From Bacteroidales bacterium (GTDB lineage Bacteria; Bacteroidota; Bacteroidia; Bacteroidales; Muribaculaceae), in NCBI GenBank assembly GCA_910575545.1, contig CAJTFH010000007.1, positions 69,360 to 128,189 of the forward strand: a stretch of DNA of 58,830 nucleotides, read 5' to 3'. Shown piece by piece: positions 1 to 7,952 of this stretch. A program made the position numbers and the translations under genes. Under the pieces are notes generated by a model. The model saw nothing but the letters and a program-made list of their open reading frames with translations, did not search any database and had not been told where the DNA came from. Numbering within the stretch: the first letter of the stretch is position 1; each line of letters begins with the position of its first letter.

Positions 1-748
1 GTCCCTGTGGATTCTGACGCATACAGTCCACAAGTACCTCGTAACTGAGGTTTTTCTTCATTTTAGTGACATATACGACATCACGCTCCGTAAGTTCCTC
101 AAATTTAGCATAGTTGATATACGCGCGGTCAAGTGCCAGTATCTCGTTGTGGCTGTAATGACTCGGAGCAAGCATAAACGAGTCGTTTGTCGCTGCCGAA
201 GTGAACTGCACATCGCAGGGCACGCCCTCATTTGCTTGTATTACCGAGTGTACCTTGATGCCGCCCTTCTTCTTTCCGGTTTTGGGATGCCGGCCGACAC
301 CCTTGAAAATAGCGTTGGAGAACAGTGTAATGGTCGTGGAATCAATGATTCTAAGCCGCTTTATCCATTCTTCAGTGCCGTTTCGTCGGCTGTCCGAGGA
401 AAGTAGCCCTTTATTGGAGGCATACAGGTCGCGATATACTTCATCAAAGAACTTCTCTGACCGTCTGGCATTTGCATCCGACAGCGTACTGCGCTTTGGA
501 ACCGTATCGATTCCGACATGACGCAGCTTGCGTACTTCAGCAGTCATGGATGTCTCTATCTCACGCAATGAATCGAACCGCTGGATTACCGCATAGAGCA
601 TTGTCAGCAGATGGGTGTAGCCGTCGAAACTCTTGACATACTTCTGTCCGCCGTGTTTACGGCTCATTTCAACTATTTTTTCACGGTCAAGCGGTTTTAT
701 CAGCTGACCATATATCGGCTGTCCGAAGAAATTACTACTTTTGGGCAT
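1..748 (-). CDS. IS4-type transposase, 3' part cut by window edge
   Basis: Reading leftwards from an ATG at 748, the frame stays open for 249 codons and leaves the window. The protein begins MPKSSNFFGQPIYGQ. Its N-terminal region resembles the DUF4372 domain of Bacteroides IS4-like transposases. A DDE core follows, with Asp136 in RIIDSTTIT and Asp207 in LALDRAY; the catalytic Glu would lie outside the window. The automatic long-ORF view misses it because it is edge-truncated. The right end of the element is probably near 850, after the 789-819 hairpin, but I could not fix the terminal repeat. It starts a run of accessory DNA up to bcp. Confidence 0.85.
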   Translation of the reverse strand, partial: MPKSSNFFGQPIYGQLIKPLDREKIVEMSRKHGGQKYVKSFDGYTHLLTMLYAVIQRFDSLREIETSMTAEVRKLRHVGIDTVPKRSTLSDANARRSEKFFDEVYRDLYASNKGLLSSDSRRNGTEEWIKRLRIIDSTTITLFSNAIFKGVGRHPKTGKKKGGIKVHSVIQANEGVPCDVQFTSAATNDSFMLAPSHYSHNEILALDRAYINYAKFEELTERDVVYVTKMKKNLSYEVLVDCMRQNPQG

Positions 749-788
749 AGTTTAGACATACGTTTTGGCGAACACAAACTAAACTAAA

Positions 789-826
789 AGGGCCGACTCC
801 TGCAAATGGAATCGGCCCTGTTTTTT
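789..826 (+). terminator. Terminator-like hairpin upstream of the transposase
   Basis: AGGGCCGACTCC (789-800) pairs with GGAATCGGCCCT (808-819) with one mismatch and is followed by a run of T at 820-826. It would stop rightward transcription. It lies between the transposase start and the presumed end of the insertion sequence, where such hairpins often insulate the element. Confidence 0.55.
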
Positions 827-871
827 CAATTGCCATCTAAAGTTTAGCGGACAGTAATATTTTCAAATACC

Positions 872-953
872 GACTTACACCGAAAGGTGAAGTCTTTGAG
901 AATCGCCAATACGTTCATGGTATAAGAGTTTTATAATGAACGCTTTGGCGATT
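872..953. repeat. Hairpin plus 53-bp imperfect palindrome in non-coding DNA
   Basis: Two adjacent dyads. The first is a stem GACTT/AAGTC plus CACC/GGTG closed by a GAAA tetraloop (872-894, one bulged A). The second is a long dyad with AATCGCCAA (901-909) facing TTGGCGATT (945-953) and CGTTCAT (912-918) facing ATGAACG (936-942). No ORF covers it. It may be the end of a mobile element, a MITE-like remnant or a structured RNA; the sequence alone does not decide. Confidence 0.6.
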
Positions 954-1057
954 CATTTGTATTTGACAATTCGACATATTAACTTAAGTTTCAACTACTT
1001 CGGTAATTTTTACCGAATCATTGTATATATAGAACCAAACTTATTTTTGCCAGACTA

Positions 1058-1089
1058 TTGACTTGCAACACAAAAAGTCGTAACTTTGC
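1058..1089 (+). promoter_or_regulatory. Bacteroidetes-type promoter
   Basis: TTG at 1058-1060, 20 bases, then TAACTTTGC at 1081-1089. This fits the Bacteroidetes primary sigma consensus. Transcription would start near 1095 and run through the long palindrome into the small ORF at 1351. Confidence 0.6.
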
Positions 1090-1139
1090 AGTTGATTGGG
1101 AGGAGTCCCGTCATTACATTTTGGAGAAACAAGAAGCGT

Positions 1140-1327
1140 TTTGCTATTTTTCATCGCTGAGAACGTAGGAAATTTTCATGAAGATGAGAGAGTATCAAAG
1201 CGGTTCTCACGCTATAGCGTGGGCTGCTACTCTCATATCTTCATCTTCAGGTTTCCTACACCGTCAGCGATAGATATGGCAAAGTTGCTCACGTTTTCTG
1301 TTTGTTATACTTCACCATTGAGCAACT
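1140..1327 (+). repeat. Very long imperfect palindrome and second hairpin (structured leader or ncRNA)
   Basis: An imperfect inverted repeat of about 145 bases is centred on CACGCTATAGCGTG (1208-1221). Its arms carry matching blocks: TTTGC..AT..ATCGCTGA outside, GTAGGAAA, GAAGATGA and GAGAGTA further in. A second hairpin follows, AGTTGCTCA (1283-1291) with TGAGCAACT (1319-1327). The block sits between a good promoter and the ORF at 1351. A 78-codon frame inside it (1096-1332) shows no protein-like pattern. It could be a REP/MITE-type element or a folded 5' leader. Confidence 0.6.
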
Positions 1328-1350
1328 GGTGATATTGTATCTCAATTATT

Positions 1351-1839
1351 ATGAACGAAGCCAATAAAATGAGGATGTTTTTTTTGATAATGGCCTTATC
1401 TTACATTTTTCTATACACATGGCCTAGCTGCTCTTCAAATAACTCATCAAATAGCTCATCATCTGTTGTGTACGTCTATAAGGATGTTGATGCTTCTGGT
1501 TTTGTTGATTTATATTGGATTATATCGGCAGGGAACGATGGAATGAAATTTGAGTATATAGCAAAGGATGGCAAGGGTGAAAAAACGCTCAAATCAGGAA
1601 AATGTATGGAATTAACATTTGAGGACTTGAAAAAGGATGTCCCAAACGCAGTAATTAGAGGTGCAGTGCAAATGCAAACAAAAATATGGCTATTGGGACC
1701 CATTGAGGAGCATTATAGCGGTAGAGATGTCTATGGAATATTGGTGCCTTCTACAGCCCGCCTATATATGAATGATGGGGCAATTTCAAAAGATGAGTTT
1801 ATTGAGGTGTGTAAGTTGGAGCTGCAGAAGTCATCTTGA
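1351..1839 (+). CDS. Small hypothetical secreted protein, possibly a lipoprotein
   Basis: A 162-aa protein with a charged start (MNEANKMR), a hydrophobic stretch (MFFLIMALSYIFLYTW) and a Cys at about residue 27 followed by a Ser/Asn-rich linker. That is the layout of a Bacteroidetes lipoprotein, although the lipobox (TWPSC) is poor. The remainder looks like a mixed alpha/beta domain that I do not recognise. It is preceded by a promoter and a highly structured leader and followed by an insertion-sequence remnant, so it sits in accessory DNA. AT content is higher than in the housekeeping genes nearby. Confidence 0.6.
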   Translation: MNEANKMRMFFLIMALSYIFLYTWPSCSSNNSSNSSSSVVYVYKDVDASGFVDLYWIISAGNDGMKFEYIAKDGKGEKTLKSGKCMELTFEDLKKDVPNAVIRGAVQMQTKIWLLGPIEEHYSGRDVYGILVPSTARLYMNDGAISKDEFIEVCKLELQKSS

Positions 1840-1914
1840 CTTATTTTAAAGATACAAAATATAATAAGGAGTGTTAAGCGTAATGAGAAAAAACACACCT
1901 AAACACTCCTTAAA

Positions 1915-2085
1915 TTGATAGAACTCATAGATAAAGACACCATAAGAATGGAAATCCTGCCGTATCTGACAACCGCCAAACGAGGCTATACAAGCAAGGG
2001 AGACCTTTGCGAGGTCATCCAGTGCATATTGTATAAGCTCAAGACAGGCTGTCAATGGCACATGATTCCCACCGTGGCAATTTAA
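1915..2085 (+). pseudogene. IS5-family transposase N-terminal remnant
   Basis: A short open stretch reads LIELIDKDTIRMEILPYL, then TAKRGYTSKGDL, EVIQCILYKLKTGCQW and HMIP before a stop at 2083-2085. The order of an ILYKLKTGCQWxxIP-type block after TAKRG matches the N-terminal insertion-sequence domain of IS5-like transposases. Only about 57 codons remain and no DDE residues follow, so it is a decayed fragment. Its leading ATG is at 1948. Together with the IS4 element it marks this end of the window as a mobile-DNA landing area. Confidence 0.6.
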
Positions 2086-2114
2086 CATATGCACTGGGAT
2101 TTCGGCTTGAGCGC

Positions 2115-2146
2115 AAAAAGCCACCATCGGGCAATGGCGGCTTTTT
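2115..2146 (-). terminator. Terminator of bcp
   Basis: A-run, GCCACCAT (2120-2127), a short loop, ATGGCGGC and a T-run form a hairpin flanked by A5/T5, so it can act in both directions. Read leftwards it lies just after the bcp stop. Confidence 0.65.
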
Positions 2147-2167
2147 GTTGGTGGGGATGGAGTGGGG

Positions 2168-2632
2168 CTATTTGTTGTCGGAGAGTAGCTCAAGGAGCTG
2201 ACGTCCGGCGTTTTTGGTGTCGACTTTGGTGATGATGTGTGTGATGCAGTGGTCGGCATCGGCGATGAAGGTTGTGCGGACTGTGCCCATGTATTCGCGA
2301 CCGGCCATTTTCTTTTTCTGCCACACGCCGAAGGCTTGGTTTACGGCTGTTGATTCATCGCTGAGGAGGATGAACTGCAGGTTGTGTTTTGCGGCGAATT
2401 TGAGGTGGCTGGCAGGGGAGTCTTTGCTTATGCCGACAACTACATATCCCCGGTCGGTTAGGCGCTGAAGGTCGCTCTGGATTGAGCAGGCTTCGGCGGT
2501 GCATCCTGGGGTGTTGTCTTTGGGATAGAAATAGATTATCATGGGTTTTCCGGCGAAGTCGGAACTTTTCACATGGCGTCCCTGGCTGTCGGTGCCGAGA
2601 TCGTCGGGGAGGTATTGGCCTACGTTGAGCAT
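2168..2632 (-). CDS. bcp: Thioredoxin-dependent thiol peroxidase (Bcp-type peroxiredoxin)
   Basis: A 154-aa protein of the AhpC/TSA fold, usual length for Bcp/PrxQ. It reduces H2O2 and organic peroxides in the cytosol with electrons from thioredoxin. The peroxidatic Cys44 lies in the motif YPKDNTPGCTAEAC and the resolving Cys49 is five residues later, the spacing of the two-Cys PrxQ group. GISKDSP and LLSDE are also typical. It has its own terminator at 2115-2146 and is transcribed away from tRNA-Leu upstream. No regulator site was evident. Confidence 0.95.
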   Translation of the reverse strand: MLNVGQYLPDDLGTDSQGRHVKSSDFAGKPMIIYFYPKDNTPGCTAEACSIQSDLQRLTDRGYVVVGISKDSPASHLKFAAKHNLQFILLSDESTAVNQAFGVWQKKKMAGREYMGTVRTTFIADADHCITHIITKVDTKNAGRQLLELLSDNK

Positions 2633-2743
2633 GGTGTGAATGTTTTTAGGGTGTTAGTTATAATGCGGCGTTGCTGATGGTTTTCCGGTTGCTTATTATG
2701 TGGTTTGCCGGAGATTTCCTGAGGCGCCTATACAGAAATAACA

Positions 2744-2770
2744 AGTGTGGCGGGAAAATTCCGCCACACT
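2744..2770 (-). terminator. Terminator-like hairpin after tRNA-Leu
   Basis: A perfect 10-bp stem, AGTGTGGCGG (2744-2753) with CCGCCACACT (2761-2770), lies 24 bases beyond the 3' end of the tRNA gene. The T-run on the leftward strand is weak. Confidence 0.5.
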
Positions 2771-2793
2771 GGGTTGTTTTTGCAGTTGTTTTG

Positions 2794-2875
2794 TGCGCAG
2801 GGGGGGACTCGAACCCCCACGACCGAAGTCACCAGATCCTAAGTCTGGCGCGGCTACCAATTACGCCACTTGCGC
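2794..2875 (-). tRNA. tRNA-Leu (anticodon UAG)
   Basis: Leftward strand. The acceptor GCGCAAG pairs with CCTGCGC (one A-C mismatch) and is followed by discriminator A. The anticodon loop CTTAGGA lies between CCAGA and TCTGG and gives anticodon UAG. A long variable arm (TGACTTCGGTCGT) and the T-arm GGGGG-TTCGAGT-CCCCC are as expected for a class II leucine tRNA. CCA is not encoded. It reads CUA codons. Confidence 0.93.
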
Positions 2876-2894
2876 CTGTGGTTGCTGTTGCAGT

Positions 2895-2926
2895 GCAAAG
2901 TTACGATTATTTTTCGGTTTGCCAAA
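2895..2926 (-). promoter_or_regulatory. Promoter of tRNA-Leu
   Basis: On the leftward strand, TTTG (2923-2926), 19 bases, TAACTTTGC (2895-2903). This is a consensus Bacteroidetes promoter placed about 20 bases before the tRNA. Confidence 0.75.
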
Positions 2927-2968
2927 ATTTTTGGGAGATGGCGTTTTCCCGGGCGTGATGGGGCTGTG

Positions 2969-3316
2969 TCAGTCTGCCGCGATTGCGGCGCGGATGCGGT
3001 CGATGATGGAGGGGCGCATTTCTTTGAGGTGGACGTGGACGGAGCCGTCGTCTTTCGACAGGAAGATTATCGATGAGTGGAGTACGATTGCCACCGCTTC
3101 GTCGAACTCGAGAATGGCGTGGATATGGCTCACGGGGATGCGGTGGAATGGTGATGAGGCGTCGATGTTGTTGATGATTATGTCGTTTTCGTCGATTTCA
3201 ATCATTGCCTCTTCGGGCAGTTTCTCGAAAAGGAGGGGTATGTTGAGCTCGTCGGGCGACTGTGGGCGCCGGCGGCATTTTTTGTAGATTGCGTCGATGA
3301 CTTTTTTCTGAATCAT
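2969..3316 (-). CDS. Small conserved-looking hypothetical protein
   Basis: A 115-aa protein, acidic and rich in Ile/Asp, with a PDELNIP block and a mid-region DIIINNIDASSPFHRIPVSHIHAI. No signal peptide, membrane helix or metal motif is visible. The sequence is even and protein-like through its length and codon use matches neighbours. It lies between the M23 peptidase gene of the export module and tRNA-Leu, 192 bases after the M23 stop, so it may or may not share that transcript. I do not recognise a family. Confidence 0.7.
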   Translation of the reverse strand: MIQKKVIDAIYKKCRRRPQSPDELNIPLLFEKLPEEAMIEIDENDIIINNIDASSPFHRIPVSHIHAILEFDEAVAIVLHSSIIFLSKDDGSVHVHLKEMRPSIIDRIRAAIAAD

Positions 3317-3508
3317 TGCTGTCGGTATTTATGGGCAGGGCTTATGGCGGTCTGTCGTTGTTGTTCCCTTGGCTAACGATTGGTCGTTGCAATTGGTTCA
3401 TTCTGCCGCGGGGGAAATGCTTTTGGGGGATGCCGGGTGATGATTCCGGAATGCCCTTTGCATTAGAAACAGGTGTGGGGCGGCTTTTGTTCGGTCTTGC
3501 GGGGCTGT

Positions 3509-4258
3509 TTATTGCGGAGTGTGCCGTTTTTTATTGAAGATGAATGTGGGGCTTATGGGTTTTCCGGTCTTGAGGTTTACGATTTCTGATGGATTCAGCG
3601 GCACGGCCCGGTAGCGTGTCTCGAAGTGGAGATGCGGCCTGGTGGAGTTGCCGGTTGAACCGCCTATTGCGATGGGATCGCCTGCATTGATTTTCGCTGA
3701 GGGAACAACAAGGATGCTGCCGAGGTGGGCATAGAGTGTCTGCAGCCCGTTGGGGTGGGTGATGAGGATGTAGTAGCCGTAGCCTTTGGGGTCGAAGCGG
3801 GTGAGGGTGACTGTGCCGGGAAATGCCGCGCGCACGGTGTCGCCGTTGCATTGCATGTCGATGCCCCGGTGGAATCGGTTGAATCTGGGGCGTTGTCCGA
3901 ATGGTGATGTAACGCGGCCTGATACGGGCATGTGGAATTCGCTGACGTTTATCGGGATGTCGCCGTCGGGCAGGGAGGTGTGGAGCATGGCTGTCTGGTC
4001 TCCTCCGAGGATGGGTTCGGAGCCGGGGCCTGAGGTGAAGAGTTCGGCCATGTAGTCGAGTGTGTTTTCAACGGGTGTGACGTTGTCGTGGCGCAGGGTG
4101 TCGGCGGCCTGGGTGGCATCGTTCATTGAGCGCAGAATTTCATCGAATGAGAATGTCACTGCGTCGTCTGGTTCGTTGCCATTATTAACAACCGCGCCCG
4201 CAACTGTGGGGGTTGCGAGCGTGATGATTGCAATTATTGCGTGGAGATGTCTATGCAC
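3509..4258 (-). CDS. M23 (LytM-type) peptidase of the polysaccharide export module
   Basis: A 249-aa protein with an N-terminal hydrophobic signal (HAIIAIITLATPTVAGA) and a C-terminal LytM/M23 domain. The zinc and catalytic pattern is present as HRGIDMQ (first His, Asp) and the closing HLHFE, with GQRPRFN upstream and LYAHLGS between. M23 enzymes cleave peptidoglycan crosslinks, or act as inactive scaffolds; the ligands here look intact. Its start overlaps the end of the Wzz gene by 8 bases, so it is translationally coupled to the export genes and may open or adapt the cell wall around the export complex (inference). Confidence 0.85.
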   Translation of the reverse strand: MHRHLHAIIAIITLATPTVAGAVVNNGNEPDDAVTFSFDEILRSMNDATQAADTLRHDNVTPVENTLDYMAELFTSGPGSEPILGGDQTAMLHTSLPDGDIPINVSEFHMPVSGRVTSPFGQRPRFNRFHRGIDMQCNGDTVRAAFPGTVTLTRFDPKGYGYYILITHPNGLQTLYAHLGSILVVPSAKINAGDPIAIGGSTGNSTRPHLHFETRYRAVPLNPSEIVNLKTGKPISPTFIFNKKRHTPQ

Positions 4259-5357
4259 TTACTTTTGTCTTTAGGGCTTTAAATGTGTCGGACAGGAGTA
4301 TTTTTGCCGATGCCGCTATGGCTGCTACAATGGTGAATCCGATGAGTATCATTGCTTTTGACGGCTTGGACGCGCGGAGCGGTACTGTGGCCGGCTCTAC
4401 GATAGCATAGACAGGGGTGTTTTCCTGCACTTTTGCCTTGGCGAGCTGCACTTGCTGGGATGTCTGGTTGAACAGGCTGAATGCGAGCTGGGCTTCGTTT
4501 GAAAGGCGGTCGCGTGTTACCTGGGCCGAGTGGAGGCTGATGCCCTGGTTGCGGTCGAGATAATCGGCGAGGCGCTGCTGGGCTGCGTAGTAGCTTTCGC
4601 GTGCTTCGTTGTTGAGCTGTTCGGCATATTCAAGGTCTTTGCGTGCCTTGGATGTGCGGTAGTCGGTTACGAACTGTTGCAGGTGGTGGGCCACGGTGTC
4701 GGCGAGCATGGCTGATACCTGTGGATCCTGCATGGTGACAGATATGGTGTTGATGCCTGTCTTATCGTCGTATGATCCAGCTATACGGGCTGATAGGGCT
4801 TCTTTTACGAGGGTCTCTTTTTTTGAGAGCTTGAACGGGTTGGTGGCGCCTCCGGAGGGGGTGTCTTCTTCGGGTGAGAACCATGATTTGACCATGCCGA
4901 TTGTTTTGCCGGGGAGGGCCATTATTGCCGACCACCATGGGGTCGATGTGTGCTGCTCGATATAGTTGCGCACGGTGTAGGTCGAGTCGTTCTCACTCTC
5001 TGTGACCGGCACGTCAAACAAGCCGACAACGAAGGGGATTGACGACAGCACGTCGGGATATAGCTCAGGTGTGACCGCATCGCCGGCTTTGTTGCCAGTG
5101 GTGTTTATGCCGGCCATGGCTGCTATAGCGCTGAGGCTTCCAGTGCTTCCTCCGGCATTTGCTTCGGAAGCGAGTTTTATTGTTGTTGTGTATTCTTTGG
5201 GGATGCTGAAAGCGACAATCAGGCCGATTATGGCTCCTATTCCGGCCCATTTGAAGATAATCCGGCGTCCTTTCCAGAGGTTTGCTGCGAGTTCGAGCAG
5301 GTCGATTTCTTCTTCCGGATCGGCCTGGTTGGGTGTAAACTCTTTTTCGTCGCGCAT
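4251..5357 (-). CDS. wzz: Wzz-type chain-length determinant (polysaccharide co-polymerase)
   Basis: A 368-aa inner-membrane protein of the Wzz family that sets polymer length with the Wzy polymerase. An acidic cytosolic head (EEEIDLLELAANLWKGRRII) leads into a first membrane helix at about 36-55 (WAGIGAIIGLIVAFSIP). A long periplasmic region with coiled-coil character follows (LEYAEQLNNEARESYYAAQQ), then a second helix at about 338-357 after the Pro-rich PATVPLRASKPSK. No tyrosine-kinase domain is fused. It lies 35 bases after the Wza-like gene and overlaps the M23 gene. Confidence 0.9.
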   Translation of the reverse strand: MRDEKEFTPNQADPEEEIDLLELAANLWKGRRIIFKWAGIGAIIGLIVAFSIPKEYTTTIKLASEANAGGSTGSLSAIAAMAGINTTGNKAGDAVTPELYPDVLSSIPFVVGLFDVPVTESENDSTYTVRNYIEQHTSTPWWSAIMALPGKTIGMVKSWFSPEEDTPSGGATNPFKLSKKETLVKEALSARIAGSYDDKTGINTISVTMQDPQVSAMLADTVAHHLQQFVTDYRTSKARKDLEYAEQLNNEARESYYAAQQRLADYLDRNQGISLHSAQVTRDRLSNEAQLAFSLFNQTSQQVQLAKAKVQENTPVYAIVEPATVPLRASKPSKAMILIGFTIVAAIAASAKILLSDTFKALKTKVSA

Positions 5358-5392
5358 GTCGGTTTGATTATGTTTGGCTTGATGAGGTTGGT

Positions 5393-7795
5393 TTATCTGA
5401 ACAGTGAGGCGATGGCTGCTGCCATTGTACCGAGGGTGCCTACTGATGATGATATAGTGAGGGCTTTGCCCCAGTCGAATCCTTTCTTGTCAGGTTTCGA
5501 CGGCACGATTATCTGGCATCCGGGTTCTATGGGTGTGTTGCGTTTTGCGCGCGCTACCATGCCGTTCATGTAGACTATGAATATCTTGCCTTTGTTGGCC
5601 CGGTTGCCGAAGCCTCCGGCAAGGTTTACGTAGTCTTTGACTTTCAGCCCTTTCTGGTAGGTTACGGTGTTGGGCACCATGACGTCGCCTGAGATTTTGA
5701 CTGTGCTGATCTGCTCTGGCACAAAAAGGCGGTCGCCGGCGCGCATAATCAGGTCGTGGCTGCTGCCGGGATTGGCGAGGGCTTTTTCAAGGTCGATGCC
5801 GACGGAGTAGTAGTCTGACACTTGGAGTTTGCGCACGGATATGGAATCGGCGCCGCTGCTGTTCATGGCCAGGCGGAGGGTTTCGTCGCGTGCGGCTTTT
5901 TCATCTTCGGTCATGCGGCGCATCACATGCGCCCCGCGCACGTATGCTTCGGGTGTGAGTCCTCCGGCGCGGTTGATGAGTGTTGTCAGTCGCTCGTTGC
6001 GTTTCTGCAGCACGTAGTTGCCCGAGAAGGTGACTTCTCCGTCGAGGCTGACGAACTGCTGGGCTACGTAGTTGGGGCTTTTGCGGACTTCAACAACGTC
6101 GTATGGCTTGAGGATGAATTTGTTGCCGTTGCCGATTATAAGGCCGTCTTTGAGTGTGAACGAATATATCTCGGCTATCTGTGATTCCGAGGCGGTGGCC
6201 ATCGGGTCGTTGATTCGGCGGGAAACGTCGACTTTCGCCGAGGCTCCTTCGAGCAGGCCTCCGGCTGCGAGAATGAGGTCTTCGATGGTGGTGTTTTCGG
6301 CATAGGGATAGGTGCCGGGGTTGGCAACGCGTCCGCTGATGGTGAATCCTCCGCGCTCGAAGATGTCTTTTACGCTTGATATTACCAGCACGTCGTTGCG
6401 GCGCAGCGGTATGTCGGGGGCGGTGCCGGCCATTAGTGCGCCCAGGTCGATGGCCTGTGATATTAGGGTGAGGTCGTCGGCCTCGCGGTAGAGGATGGCG
6501 CGGGCGGTGTAGGCGTCTTCAGCCAGCCCTTCTGCGTTGTTGATGAGGTCGCGCACGGTTTTGATGCCGGAACCGAGCGAATATAATCCGGGGCGCATGG
6601 CGGCTCCGCGCAGTTCCACTCGGTTGCTGTAGCGGTCGAGGGCGGTTCCGATTGTCACTATGTCGCCGTCGTGGAGTGGGTAGCTTTTAAATTCGTCGGT
6701 TGCCACGTTGAATAGCTCTTTTTCCCGTCCGGAGGTGCGGGCTACTTTCACCATGTCGGTGTAGGCGTCGCTTGAGAAACCTCCGGCGTATTCTATGGCG
6801 TCGGCGAGTTTCTCGTCGGCTTTTAGCTCATAGCGCATCGGGCGTTTGACGTTGCCCTCTACGGTTACGAGCTGGGAATAGGGGGGCACCATGATCATGT
6901 CGCCTTCCTGCAGGCGGATGTTGCCTTGCTGTTTGCCGTTGAAGAGGAAGTCGTAGATGTCGACGGTGGCTATTCGGCGGCCGTTGCGGTAGACTTCCAC
7001 GTTGCGCATAGAGCCGATGTTATTGATTCCTCCGGCTTTATAGAGCGCATGGAACACGTTTGAGAATGACGACAGGCGGTAGGTGCCCGGCAGCGACACC
7101 TCTCCCATTATGTCGACCTGGATTGTGCGCAGCTGGCCGAGTGTTACGGATATGTCGGTTGATTCGCTGTCGACCCCGGAGTATTTCGATGCGAAGGCCG
7201 AGCGGATATGGTCGTTGGCTTCGCTGATGGTGAGTCCGTTGAGGTATAGTGGGCCGAGCTGGGCAATCATGATATTGCCCTCGGGTGTGATTGTGTGGCG
7301 CAGGTGGTCTTCGCTGACGCCCCATATGTCGATTACGATTTCGTCGCCTGGCCCGAGACGGTAGTTCTGCGGGGTGGCGGTGTTTTCGTTAGGCTCGAAG
7401 GTGAGGTTGCGCGAGTTGAATACCCGGTGGCCGAAGATTTCCTGGGCACGGTTTTCTGAAGGGTTGTCGTTGTGGGCTTCGTCGTTGTCGATGTCGGCTT
7501 CCAGCACTACTTCTTCGTTTGTCTCGCTTTGGCGAAGGTTGAGGGTTTTGCGGTCGAGGCCGGCGGGGTCTACCGCTATCGTAGAGGGTGTGGTTTTCTG
7601 GGCTGCTTTGATGCGGTTTACCTGTTCGGGTGTTACCCCTCTCGCCACCAGCTCGCGCCCGATCTGTTGCTCTGTTTTGCCGAGTGCGGTCTGCTGTTTT
7701 ATGTAGGTTATAACTTGTTGGTCGGTCATTGCGGCATTCATCGGCAATGAACCGGCAAGCATTAGCAGGCTTATAAATAATGCTTTGGTTTTCAT
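5393..7795 (-). CDS. Wza-like outer-membrane polysaccharide export protein with SLBB repeats
   Basis: An 800-aa protein. I start it at MKTKALFISLL (7795), which gives a proper signal peptide ending near PMNA; the frame is open further upstream, but that part crosses the promoter and is not protein-like. After a helical region (QQVITYIKQQTALGKTEQQ) comes the polysaccharide export motif RLGPGDEIVIDIWG, followed by several SLBB-type repeats (for example GEVSLPGTYRL, GNVKRPMRYEL, GRVANPGTYPY, GDVMVPNTVTY). It ends with a short hydrophobic tail. It is the first gene of the export module, upstream of wzz and the M23 gene, with its own promoter. Confidence 0.9.
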   Translation of the reverse strand: MKTKALFISLLMLAGSLPMNAAMTDQQVITYIKQQTALGKTEQQIGRELVARGVTPEQVNRIKAAQKTTPSTIAVDPAGLDRKTLNLRQSETNEEVVLEADIDNDEAHNDNPSENRAQEIFGHRVFNSRNLTFEPNENTATPQNYRLGPGDEIVIDIWGVSEDHLRHTITPEGNIMIAQLGPLYLNGLTISEANDHIRSAFASKYSGVDSESTDISVTLGQLRTIQVDIMGEVSLPGTYRLSSFSNVFHALYKAGGINNIGSMRNVEVYRNGRRIATVDIYDFLFNGKQQGNIRLQEGDMIMVPPYSQLVTVEGNVKRPMRYELKADEKLADAIEYAGGFSSDAYTDMVKVARTSGREKELFNVATDEFKSYPLHDGDIVTIGTALDRYSNRVELRGAAMRPGLYSLGSGIKTVRDLINNAEGLAEDAYTARAILYREADDLTLISQAIDLGALMAGTAPDIPLRRNDVLVISSVKDIFERGGFTISGRVANPGTYPYAENTTIEDLILAAGGLLEGASAKVDVSRRINDPMATASESQIAEIYSFTLKDGLIIGNGNKFILKPYDVVEVRKSPNYVAQQFVSLDGEVTFSGNYVLQKRNERLTTLINRAGGLTPEAYVRGAHVMRRMTEDEKAARDETLRLAMNSSGADSISVRKLQVSDYYSVGIDLEKALANPGSSHDLIMRAGDRLFVPEQISTVKISGDVMVPNTVTYQKGLKVKDYVNLAGGFGNRANKGKIFIVYMNGMVARAKRNTPIEPGCQIIVPSKPDKKGFDWGKALTISSSVGTLGTMAAAIASLFR

Positions 7796-7860
7796 AAGGT
7801 TAGTTGCGTTATGAGGCCGCCTGTCGGCGGCAAAGGCTATCCCGCATGGGTATAATCCAC

Positions 7861-7892
7861 GCAAAGGTAGCGATTTCCGTGGTTTTATGCAA
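7861..7892 (-). promoter_or_regulatory. Promoter of the export module
   Basis: Leftward TTG (7890-7892), 20 bases, TACCTTTGC (7861-7869). Transcription would start near 7855, giving a leader of about 60 bases before the Wza-like ATG at 7795. It lets export genes be expressed independently of the glycan operon. Confidence 0.65.
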
Positions 7893-7952
7893 CACGGTGG
7901 TTGGATTGTAGAAAAACGATATAAGTGTATCTGAAAAATCGGAGTTGAAAAA

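Noticed and set aside
1096-1332. 78-codon frame over the long palindrome
   Set aside because: Its sequence follows the palindrome arms and has no protein-like pattern; the DNA structure explains it better.
2797-2807. G run near 2800
   Set aside because: It is part of the tRNA-Leu T-arm and acceptor stem.
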